Assembly: GCA_003517945.1 (NCBI GenBank)
Contig: DOZP01000023.1
Span: forward strand, 1-8,706
DNA length: 8,706 nt
Direction of reading: 5' to 3'
Origin: Porphyromonadaceae bacterium
GTDB lineage: Bacteria; Bacteroidota; Bacteroidia; Bacteroidales; Tannerellaceae
A program made the position numbers and the translations under genes. Positions 1-8,200 of the stretch are shown in pieces (the first letter of the stretch is position 1; each line of letters begins with the position of its first letter). The notes under the pieces were generated by a model that saw only the letters and a list, made by a program, of their open reading frames with translations, was not told the origin of the DNA and ran no database searches.

Positions 1-1089
1 GCAGGAAGCGGCTCCAATCAAAGTAACCACATGTACAAACTGGGGCCTATTCATCAAGGGATTATAGAACGGGGCAGTAAAACAGCCAGTGACTCTTATA
101 TTCTATGGCCCGCAAAGATAGGCGCCTTTTCGTTAGTTATGGGACGCCACTATCGCAATACGGATACATCGGATTTACCATTTTCCTATCTGATCGAAAA
201 TTCCAACGAGAGTTTTCTGGCTCCGGGGGTTAACCTCAGAAGTATCGGAACCATCCGTGATGCTCAGAAATGGCCCAAACGCGACCGGCGTAAAGACAAA
301 GAATTGCTGGATTGTATTGTTTTCAATCTGCTTAGCCCCTACTCCGTCCAGAAAATCATCAAGGGAACGGAGGTGTTGGAAAATCTCCGGAAAATATCAG
401 GCCCCGCTTCGGATTATTACATGTACAACAGTGTTAAAATGACAAACAGAGCCCTTGAAAAAGGGCTTTTGTTCTATAAATTGGGACTCACCAAATACCT
501 GGGAAGCGGCCTGGTAAAAAAACTAGAAACATCCGGTTATTCCAATGAGGATGAAATGCGGGAAGCAATAGCGCCTTCGCCGGATTATGAAGGAACAGGC
601 GAATGGATCGATCTGGCAGGTTTACTTGTTCCGAAAGAAAAAGTATCAAAACTCATCAAAGATATAGAAAACGGTATCATCCTTTCTCTTGACGAGTTAA
701 ACAAGACTTACCGCAGATGGAAAGATCACTATTTCCAATGGTCGTGGAACTGGATTGTTTCGAAGCTAAAGACGGAAGAAGGGATTGATGTCGGAAACGT
801 TTCCGTCAAACAACTTATAGAATTTATCGAAAAATGGAAAAATGCAGTAATCAAACTGGATAAAATGATATACGATGATGCAAAAAAGGAGTTTACGCTT
901 AAATCCCAGACCGGTTTCGGAATAGACGGAAAAGACAAAACAAGAATTTCGGATTTTGAGAACGTACGCGGCGAGTTTACAAACCATCCTGCAGTGACGG
1001 AGATTCTCGGGCATATTGATAAAAAAAGCAGACAGGCGGAAAAGGTCATAGAGCGGCTTCAGAAATTACAATGTTATCCGGCCAATTGA
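1..1089 (+). CDS. DUF4954-like hexapeptide-repeat protein, C-terminal part (5' end outside window)
   Basis: The frame is open from base 1 to the TGA at 1087-1089, giving 362 residues. The ATG at 31 is therefore an internal methionine, not the start. The first residues (AGSGSNQSNHMYKLGPIHQG) and the following segment with SDSYILWP (30-37), MGRH (47-50) and the highly charged WPKRDRRKDKE (91-101) match, from memory, the large Bacteroidales DUF4954 proteins. In these an N-terminal left-handed beta-helix of hexapeptide repeats, like that of acyltransferases, precedes this region. Only the end of that helix would lie here. The rest is mostly alpha-helical and charged, with conserved-looking GEWIDLAGL (200-208), YDDAKKEF (291-298) and TGFGIDG (304-310). 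There is no membrane segment, so it is probably cytoplasmic. The biochemical function is unknown, and a sugar-nucleotide or acyl-transfer role would be only an inference from the fold. It ends six bases before the MATE gene and probably shares its transcript. Family assignment is fairly sure, function unsure. Confidence 0.8.
   Translation, partial: AGSGSNQSNHMYKLGPIHQGIIERGSKTASDSYILWPAKIGAFSLVMGRHYRNTDTSDLPFSYLIENSNESFLAPGVNLRSIGTIRDAQKWPKRDRRKDKELLDCIVFNLLSPYSVQKIIKGTEVLENLRKISGPASDYYMYNSVKMTNRALEKGLLFYKLGLTKYLGSGLVKKLETSGYSNEDEMREAIAPSPDYEGTGEWIDLAGLLVPKEKVSKLIKDIENGIILSLDELNKTYRRWKDHYFQWSWNWIVSKLKTEEGIDVGNVSVKQLIEFIEKWKNAVIKLDKMIYDDAKKEFTLKSQTGFGIDGKDKTRISDFENVRGEFTNHPAVTEILGHIDKKSRQAEKVIERLQKLQCYPAN
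448..470 (+). other. Terminator-like hairpin with GAAA tetraloop inside the DUF4954-like gene
   Basis: AGCCCTT (450-456) and AAGGGCT (461-467) form a perfect 7-bp stem closed by a GAAA tetraloop (457-460). Two more pairs, 449 with 468 (G-U) and 448 with 469, can extend it. The 3' arm runs directly into a short T run (467-470). This is the geometry of a weak intrinsic terminator or pause site, but it lies within the reading frame, where it encodes the residues around ALEKGLLF. A GNRA tetraloop on a GC-rich stem is usually stable. The T run is short, so it may be only a chance result of codon choice. Confidence 0.35.
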
Positions 1090-1095
1090 ACGTTT

Positions 1096-2451
1096 ATGTT
1101 GCAATCAGGAGTTAAGAATCTTACCGAAGGAAAAATCTATAAGCAATTGATACAACTGGCTTTGCCGATTATGGCGACCGGTTTTATTCAAATGGCTTAT
1201 ACCCTTACGGATATGGCTTGGATAGGCAGGTTGGGAAGCCGTGAACTGGCTGCGATCGGCGCGGTAGGCATTATTATATGGATCACGTCTTCTCTGGCTC
1301 TCATTGCCAAAACGGCGGCAGAAATTACAATCGCCCAGTCTATCGGCAGCAAAGACCTTGACAGAGCAAAAAAATATGCCTCTCATACGGTTACTATTTC
1401 AACATTTCTGGGCGCCGCAGTTGCCGTTTTACTGATAGGCAGCGCACCTGTAATCGTTTCATTTTATAAGCTCGAACCGGATATAGCCGCAACAGCAACC
1501 GATTACTTGCAAATAGTGGGATTAGGTATTCCTTTTTACTATCTATCGTATACTTTCTCCGGTGTTTATAACGGAACCGGCCGCACCACCATCCCCTTTT
1601 ACCTGATGAGCGCCGGGCTTGTATGCAACATCCTATTAGACCCTGTCCTGATATTCGGTATAGGCGGATTTGAAGGGCTCGGCACACAGGGAGCCGCTCT
1701 TGCCACATTATCTTCGCAGGTATCCGTATTCGCGTTGTTCGTCTGGAAGATGAAACGCCCGGATGGCATACTGGACAGGTTTTCGTATTTTGTAAAACTG
1801 AAAAGAGAGTATGTACTGAAAATCTGCAAATTAGGAGCCCCTATCGCTTTAATGAACGGTTTTTTCGCAATCATCAATTTCTCCATTGCACGTATAGCTT
1901 CCGAATACGGAGGATATCTTGGAGTGATGAGTCAAACGACCGGAAGTCAGATAGAGGGCATTACCTTTATTGCGTCGCAAGGTTTTTCCGTAGCGCTGGG
2001 AACTTTTGTCGCCCAGAACTATGCATCGGGAAAATCAGACCGAAGCCAAAAAGCCTACCGGTATATCCTTACCACACTTCTGTCTTTCGGCATCATTATT
2101 ACGATTGCATTTATGAATTGGGGAACGGAAATATTCGGCCTGTTCGTACCGGAACCGGCGGCTAAAGCTGCGGGTGGAGAATACCTGTATGTCATGGCGT
2201 TTTGTCAGGTTTTTATGATGTTTGAGATCACTACACTGGGTATGTGGAACGGGTATGGAAAAACATTACCACCCGCGATCATCAGCATACTATTTAATTT
2301 CGCACGGATACCTTTAGCCTTATGGCTGGCTCCGGTTATGGGTATTACGGGGGTCTGGCTATCCATTACGATTTCCGCCGCGTTGAAAGGAATTGTAAGC
2401 GCCGTATGTTGGAAGATAACGGGGCAAAAGGCAAATTACAAACTCAGTTGA
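1096..2451 (+). CDS. MATE-family efflux transporter
   Basis: This 451-residue protein is almost entirely hydrophobic, with about 12 predicted membrane helices, the standard length and layout for multidrug and toxic compound extrusion (MATE) antiporters. These inner-membrane proteins export cationic drugs, dyes or metabolites in exchange for Na+ or H+. Family-like features are the opening LALPIMATGFIQMAYTLTD (21-39) with AWIGRLG (41-47), the loop LLDPVLIFGIGGFEGLGTQG (180-199) after helix 5, and a second half that repeats the pattern from about residue 245 (LGAPIALMNGFF). The start is well fixed: the in-frame stop of the preceding gene lies six bases upstream, and the next methionine (residue 26) is already inside helix 1. 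There is no clear Shine-Dalgarno, as is common in Bacteroidota, so translation may be coupled to the upstream gene. A terminator follows about 40 bases after the stop. The substrate cannot be read from the sequence. Confidence 0.93.
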   Translation: MLQSGVKNLTEGKIYKQLIQLALPIMATGFIQMAYTLTDMAWIGRLGSRELAAIGAVGIIIWITSSLALIAKTAAEITIAQSIGSKDLDRAKKYASHTVTISTFLGAAVAVLLIGSAPVIVSFYKLEPDIAATATDYLQIVGLGIPFYYLSYTFSGVYNGTGRTTIPFYLMSAGLVCNILLDPVLIFGIGGFEGLGTQGAALATLSSQVSVFALFVWKMKRPDGILDRFSYFVKLKREYVLKICKLGAPIALMNGFFAIINFSIARIASEYGGYLGVMSQTTGSQIEGITFIASQGFSVALGTFVAQNYASGKSDRSQKAYRYILTTLLSFGIIITIAFMNWGTEIFGLFVPEPAAKAAGGEYLYVMAFCQVFMMFEITTLGMWNGYGKTLPPAIISILFNFARIPLALWLAPVMGITGVWLSITISAALKGIVSAVCWKITGQKANYKLS

Positions 2452-2490
2452 TCAATATGGCAGATTCAACTCAAACAATCTATCTTCTCC

Positions 2491-2528
2491 GGCAATGTTT
2501 CCGACATTGCCCGTTTTATTAGTTTTTT
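2491..2528 (+). terminator. Intrinsic terminator of the DUF4954-like/MATE transcript
   Basis: GGCAATGT (2491-2498) pairs perfectly with ACATTGCC (2504-2511) around a five-base loop. T-rich sequence follows on the + strand (TTTT at 2514-2517, TTTTTT at 2523-2528). It sits 40 bases after the MATE stop codon, between two convergent genes. On the - strand no T run follows the stem, so it should stop mainly rightward transcription. No separate intrinsic terminator was recognised for the phosphatase gene arriving from the other side. Confidence 0.75.
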
Positions 2529-2552
2529 ACTATCAAACCATATTCGAAGAAA

Positions 2553-3689
2553 TTAGAACCTACGATCCATAATACCCTTATCACCAACCACAAAAGTTTC
2601 ATTCCCTTCTATCAGGATACCACGTCCCAGTACTTTTTCAAAATTCTCTTTATTGTTGACATTGACGGCAATCACTTTTCCGCCGTAAAACGAGGGTACA
2701 TTCGGAAAAACCGTATGACCCACAATGATCCGCTTTACCTGATATTTTTTCAATATCCCGTCCAAAACATCAATATGTAACGGATTGTATTTTTCATCAT
2801 TCAAAACCATCCCGCGATACCAGACAGGCCCCTGGCTGCCATAAAGAAACTTTGTCAACCCCGAAAGGTCGTTACGTTGCTGTTTTGTCATAAATAATGC
2901 TTTACTCATTTCTTCGTTTACCTGTGGGATATCTAAGTTCTCATGCAGGAACTCTTCGCCCAAACCGGCATGGACAAACAAGTCGTCTCCAATAACGACG
3001 ATCGTATTACGCAAACTTAGCCAACGTCCCAGTTCGGTTGTAACAGCAAAAAAATCTTCATATTTTATCCCCGACCGTTCGGACAAATCATGATACATTT
3101 TATCCATATACCTCAAATCGCCGGCCAAAATCATTGATTCGTGATTACCAAGCAGAAACGACACGCTCCCGCCTGCCTCTTCCGCCTCCTTTTCAAGTTT
3201 ATATATCAGCCATAAAATAGGCAGGACATCTTTACCGCGATCAAAGACGTCTCCATTGATCACCAAATGGCTTTTCCCAAATATCCATTCGTAGTTTTCG
3301 TTTATCACATTATTTCCACGCAACACACTGGCAAAATAGTCTAAATTTCCATGCGGATCGGAAACAGCAAACAGTTTTTCCGGTTTTTCATATTTCCAAT
3401 CCGGACGTGATGCCGGATGCAACTTTACGTTAAACTGATGCCTTCCCGAATGAGAAACAACCTGAAACGAAAGGCTATGCAATGCGTTCTGATACAACGT
3501 ATCCGTCAGATTTCCGGCCGTATCAACGGAAAGAACTTTCATTCCACCATCGGGAAGATGAAAAATATAAGGCCCGTCGGCAAAATGCCGTTCAACCGCA
3601 ACGCTTTCTTTTTCCTGTGCATTCAACAGAGGCAATGCAAAAAATAGCAGCAGGAAGAATGAAAAAAAATATTTCGAAAATGTCATCAT
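2553..3689 (-). CDS. Exported calcineurin-like phosphatase of PPP/Shelph type
   Basis: The 378-residue protein begins with a signal peptide (residues 1 to about 24: hydrophobic core FFSFFLLLFFALPLL, then NAQ), so it should be exported to the periplasm or beyond. A beta-rich segment of about 75 residues with no recognised domain follows. The catalytic domain carries the metal-binding PPP motifs in order: SDPHGN (110-115), GDVFDRG (146-152), GNHE (181-184), VHAG (239-242) and GHT (324-326). D111, H113, D147, N182, H240 and H325 are the expected ligands of the two metal ions, with R151 and H183 at the active site. The first motif has S instead of the usual G. These motifs and the export signal resemble the Shewanella-like bacterial PPP phosphatases. 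The enzyme probably hydrolyses phosphomonoesters, but whether its substrate is protein, nucleotide or a small molecule is unknown. The start is ATG-ATG, and either may be used. It lies 92 bases downstream of susD with a terminator between, so expression probably depends on its own promoter or on readthrough. Confidence 0.88.
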   Translation of the reverse strand: MMTFSKYFFSFFLLLFFALPLLNAQEKESVAVERHFADGPYIFHLPDGGMKVLSVDTAGNLTDTLYQNALHSLSFQVVSHSGRHQFNVKLHPASRPDWKYEKPEKLFAVSDPHGNLDYFASVLRGNNVINENYEWIFGKSHLVINGDVFDRGKDVLPILWLIYKLEKEAEEAGGSVSFLLGNHESMILAGDLRYMDKMYHDLSERSGIKYEDFFAVTTELGRWLSLRNTIVVIGDDLFVHAGLGEEFLHENLDIPQVNEEMSKALFMTKQQRNDLSGLTKFLYGSQGPVWYRGMVLNDEKYNPLHIDVLDGILKKYQVKRIIVGHTVFPNVPSFYGGKVIAVNVNNKENFEKVLGRGILIEGNETFVVGDKGIMDRRF

Positions 3690-3717
3690 ACTATTTATTT
3701 ACTGAAATCATTTTTTG

Positions 3718-3753
3718 AAAAAATTATCCGCCGGCCCGAAACAGACCGGCGGA
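3718..3753 (-). terminator. Intrinsic terminator of the susC-susD operon
   Basis: On the - strand TCCGCCGG (3753-3746) pairs with CCGGCGGA (3734-3727). Inner T-G, C-G and T-G pairs extend the stem to about 11 bp around a small loop, and a run of six T (3723-3718) follows three bases after the stem. The GC-rich stem plus T run is a textbook Rho-independent terminator. It begins 28 bases after the susD stop codon and lies upstream of the phosphatase gene. It should separate the two transcription units, at least partly. Confidence 0.85.
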
Positions 3754-3781
3754 CAAAAACAAACCGGACTACTATGAAATT

Positions 3782-5209
3782 TTAATTTCCGTAGCCCTCA
3801 TTCTGTATCATATTCGGGTTAACATTCATTTCTCCGCGTGGAATCGGCATCAGAATACGATAAAAGTCCCAGTTGAAGGTCCTTGTTTCGTCGGTCAGCA
3901 ACGCCGATGTGTGTGATGCGCCTTTACGTTCAATCGTCCGGTTGTTACGCATCGCGTCATACAGACGGTGCCCTTCTCCGACCAACTCCTTACGACGCTC
4001 AATCAACACTCTGTCGAGCGTCACATCCTCAATCGCAACGGATTTTTCCGGATTGGCACGGCTTACGATTGCATTCAAATATATCGCCGCATTCTCTTTA
4101 TCACCCAACTTTACAGCCGCTTCGGCAGCAATCAGATAGGCTTCGGAAATACGCAATACGGGTATATTAGATACCCGGTAATCCGGAGAAACATATTTCT
4201 GAAGATAGTCACGGTTTGTCGCATATCGTTCAATAATATTCAAGCGTACATCGTTTTCATCTTCGAGCAACAGGTTCATATAATCCGAGCTCAGGCTGAG
4301 ATCATCATACCCGGAACGGTGCATCAAATAATTAATAAATTCGTTGGCATCCGATATTTCGTCGGAGGAGCTATAAATGATATAAAAATATTCCGATCCG
4401 GTTGACTGCTTCCATGCAGACGCATACTCCGCATTTGTAAATAATTTAAACGAGGTTCCTTCGGCCTGGTTCAGCAGACCGGCAGAGACTTCGTATGCTT
4501 TTGCATTATCACCTTTATACAGATAGGCGCGCGCCAGGAGCAAACGGGTGGCAAACCAGTTTAATTGTCCGTCGTTTCTTGCTTTCGACATCAATCCGGA
4601 AGCCTCTTCCAGATCTTCGATGATCCGCGCATACACTTCGGCTACCGTATTACGCGCCTGTTTATCATTATTATCCAGCCGCTTTGTTACAACCGGTACG
4701 CCCGGCGATGCGCCGTTGTTTTTTGTATACGGCATACCATAGATTTTGACCAGATCGAAGTGCGACATCGCACGCATGGTCAAAGCCTGACCGCGGATAT
4801 GATTAAACCGCGTTTTTTCCGAATCCGCCGGCGAATACGAATCTGTAAACATAATCACATTATTGGCATTACGGATCGCTTTATACGGGAATGACCAGAA
4901 GTTTGACGGGGCGTCGACCGCATTAAATGTAAACAGATAATATTTTGCCACGCGCTTGGAGTCACCTCTGGCTTGCATATCTTCACTCTTGGCATCCGCA
5001 TAGAAAGTGAAACGAGCGCCATAATACTGATATTCACGATACAAATCATAAATGCCGTTCAGCGCATACTCGGCCTCGGTAAGTGTTGTCAGACTTGTTT
5101 CCGTTTCGGCAGAAGTCTGGGGTTTCATTTCATCTAACCAGTCGTTGCCGCAGGCGGAAAACAGAAACAGGAAACCCGCAATTATTGAAAATAAATATAT
5201 TCGTTTCAT
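3782..5209 (-). CDS. SusD/RagB-like surface lipoprotein
   Basis: This 475-residue protein is the SusD-like partner of the SusC-like transporter encoded just upstream. Residues 1-19 form a lipoprotein signal peptide ending in a lipobox (FLFSAC) with C20 as the acylated cysteine. Acidic residues follow closely (CGNDWLDE), consistent with export to the cell surface in Bacteroidota. The N-terminal SusD-like region includes the helical core RGQALTMRAMSHFDLVKIYG (139-158) and a conserved-type VAEVYARIIEDLEEA (189-203). The C-terminal SusD/RagB region carries VLRISEAYLIAAEA (351-364) and ends with RILMPIPRGEMNVNP (451-465), a typical family ending. SusD proteins sit as a lid on the SusC barrel and bind the incoming ligand. 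The length is slightly below the common 500-600 residues, but nothing looks broken. Its start lies 17 bases after the susC stop, with an A-rich leader and no Shine-Dalgarno. The ligand is unknown, and no glycan-degrading enzyme is encoded in this window to suggest one. Confidence 0.94.
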   Translation of the reverse strand: MKRIYLFSIIAGFLFLFSACGNDWLDEMKPQTSAETETSLTTLTEAEYALNGIYDLYREYQYYGARFTFYADAKSEDMQARGDSKRVAKYYLFTFNAVDAPSNFWSFPYKAIRNANNVIMFTDSYSPADSEKTRFNHIRGQALTMRAMSHFDLVKIYGMPYTKNNGASPGVPVVTKRLDNNDKQARNTVAEVYARIIEDLEEASGLMSKARNDGQLNWFATRLLLARAYLYKGDNAKAYEVSAGLLNQAEGTSFKLFTNAEYASAWKQSTGSEYFYIIYSSSDEISDANEFINYLMHRSGYDDLSLSSDYMNLLLEDENDVRLNIIERYATNRDYLQKYVSPDYRVSNIPVLRISEAYLIAAEAAVKLGDKENAAIYLNAIVSRANPEKSVAIEDVTLDRVLIERRKELVGEGHRLYDAMRNNRTIERKGASHTSALLTDETRTFNWDFYRILMPIPRGEMNVNPNMIQNEGYGN

Positions 5210-5226
5210 TGTTGTTCGTTTTAAAA

Positions 5227-8200
5227 TTAGAATTTAACATCCACGCCAAAAGTAAACGTTTTCATTTTAGGCGATTCAAAATAAACATAACCATTGCTGT
5301 TAATTTCCGGATCGTAACCGCCGTAGGCCGCCCATGTCAGCAGGTTCGAACCGGAGAAAAACAAACGGACATTATCTAAGTACGCTTTTTTCACGATTTG
5401 TTTCGGTAAAGAAAAACCGAAAGTAAGACTCTTCAGGCGAAGGTGATCGGTCGAATGTATGCGTCTTGTATTATAGATACTCGCCATACTATAGGGGTTA
5501 CCCACCATAAACATTTCGATATCCGTCACATCGCCCGGCTGTTTCCAGCGATCCCGGTAAAGCGTCTGAATCGCTCCCTTTTCGGATTTTCCGGCATGTT
5601 CCAGTTTACTTGCTCCGGAATCATACGAATATCCCCCCAATGTATATGTAAACAGAAAATTCAAATCGAACCATTTATATCTCAAAGAATTAGACCATCC
5701 TCCGCTCAACTTCGGATCCGGACTTTTATAGATGATATAATTCGCTTTGTTAGAATCTTCCGTAACACTTCTGTCGCCCAAATTATCCGGATCGTTGATG
5801 TAATACTGCGGATAACCTGTCTCCGGATTAATGCCGGCAAATTCTTTCAAATAATACTGATAATACGAATGCCCGACTTTGCGGATATAATAAGAACCTG
5901 TAATCTGTTCCTGGCCTCCCAGGTCTACAATTTTATTTTTGTTATGGCCGAAGTTCAGTGAAGAGTTCCACGTAAATTCTTCAGCACGAACAAGATCTGC
6001 ATTAATATCTATTTCTATTCCCTGATTTTCAACCTCTCCCACATTCATAAGGATTGAACTGAAACCGGTCACCATCGACAGGTCCATATCCATCAACAGG
6101 TCGGATGTCTGACGTTTGTAATATTCCGCGGTCACTCCCACACGGTCAAACAACCTGAAATCAAGACCCAGATTCAGATTATAATTCTTTTCCCATTTCA
6201 GGCCTTTGTTGCCCAGTTGAATTTCTATCAAACCCGGTTTGGAATTATAAGCATAACCAAAACCGACAAGATCCATATATCCGTAATATTCCAGATATAG
6301 ATTTTCACTATTACTGGAAGGCAAAGTTCCGTTACTACCATAAGATACACGCAGCCTCAGATCCGATAAGATATCCCGAACACTTTCCATAAAATCTTCC
6401 GAAGAAATCCGCCATGCTCCCGAAGCAGACCAGAACGTACCCCAACGGCTATCTCTGTATAATTTTGACGAACCGTCAATACGTGCACTTGCACCGAGAT
6501 AATATTTATTGTCATAATTATAATTCGCATTTCCCAGATAAGAGATCAAACGCCATCCGATATCTCCGGAACCGGATAAACCGGTTATACTGGCACCGTT
6601 GGATATCTGATGTTTATCTACACTCGGAAAATCTTTTACAGAACCGGATAAATATTTACGTTTATATTCATGCGTTTCATATCCGATCAAGGCATCAATA
6701 TGATGTTTTTTGCTGATGGTTGTGTAATAGCTAAGATTGTTTTTCCAGACAAGCTGATCATATTGAAACATATAATCACCCAAAGAGCCATTATCACTGG
6801 AACCGTCCGTCGAACGCGGATCCGTCCAGGATTTGTATTCGCTGTTGGTATGATCCATACTCAAGGTCGTATTAAAAATCAGACCATCCATAAAGGTATA
6901 GTTTGCAAAAATCGTATTAAACGAACGGTCAATCGTCTGTTTTTTGTAATTATAATCAAGCGCCGATTTCGGATTACGTTTACCGTTTTCCAATAAGTTC
7001 ACATTATAAGAGCCGTCCAATTCATAGATATAATCCGATGCGGATACTTTATGACGCGTAGAATAGATCGGAGAGGTATATGTTCCGCCCTCATTACTAC
7101 CCAATTGTTTCATTTGCGAATAAAGAATATTTGCACCCAATTGCAATCTTTCGGTCAATTTGTATTTCATATTCACACGTCCGGTTACGCGCTCAAGCCC
7201 CTGTTGGCGAACAATCCCATCCTGATTATTATAGGCCAGCGATGCATAATAAGAGGCTCTTTTATCACCTCCCGAAGCCGAAAATTCATAATTTTTATAA
7301 GGAGCGTTATTGTTGAACAATTCTTTTTCCCAGTCGGCCCATTCATACAAAGCTGTTCCCGCCTTTGGTTGCGGAGCCCATGCGTCGATATTGGCATCGG
7401 CATATTCGGTCGCTTCGGCCGCTGTTTTTTTGTTCAGGTAATAAGCCTGATTATAAAGCCCTTCCCAGAATGTTTCACGTCTTTCCTGCCCTCCCATCAC
7501 CGGACGGTAATCGGTTGCGTATTTAGAGAAACCCCAGTCAGCCTTTAAATTAAACGAGGCCTTTCCCTCTTTCCCCGATTTAGTAGTAATAACAATTACT
7601 CCGTTTGCCGCGCGCGAACCATACAATGACGCTGCCGCCGCATCCTTGATAACGGTAATATTTTCTATATCGGATGTATTCAGGGTCGCCATGATATCTG
7701 TCCCGTATTCATCCTGTTCGCTTGTTACGCTTGTCATAACAGGAACACCATCAATCACATACAACGGACTGGTAGATGCATTGAAAGAACCCAATCCGCG
7801 AATTGTCACTTTTGTTTCGGCTCCCAATGCTCCGGAAGCGGAACTTAGCTGAACACCCGGAGCGCTACCCTGCAATAAAGTCTTGAAATCGCTTGTCGGA
7901 ACATCCGCTTTTTCCGCCATTTTCACAACCGAAGCCGATCCGGCAAACGCCGATTTCCGGATCGTCGCGTAACCGGTTACAACCACTTCGTCCAGCACGG
8001 CCGTATCTTCTTTCATTGCGATTTTTACCGGACTGCCGGGCGTCACTTTTACTTCCCGGGTAATGTATCCGACATAAGACACCAGCAATACAACATCCTG
8101 ATCCTGATTTATACTAATTGTAAATTTGCCTTCCATATCCGTCATACTACCAATCTGAGTTCCTTTGATCAGTACATTCACTCCCGGAAACGGTTCGCCC

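Noticed and set aside
31..33. ATG at 31 as the start of the first gene
   Set aside because: The same frame is open to base 1, and the ten preceding residues (AGSGSNQSNH) fit the conserved family sequence, so the true start lies upstream of the window.
3968..4405. A 145-codon open frame on the + strand, opposite the susD-like gene
   Set aside because: It is antisense to a clear SusD/RagB protein, the product has no recognisable motif, and it is best explained as a shadow frame.
6570..6586. AACCGG/CCGGTT hairpin within the susC coding region
   Set aside because: It has only six pairs, no T run follows on either strand, and it is easily explained by coding sequence.
7051..7548. A 165-codon open frame on the + strand, opposite the susC-like gene
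   Set aside because: It lies wholly inside the well-supported SusC frame. Its translation has no recognisable domain, and other antisense frames over the same gene (such as 5443-5961) look alike, as expected for shadows.
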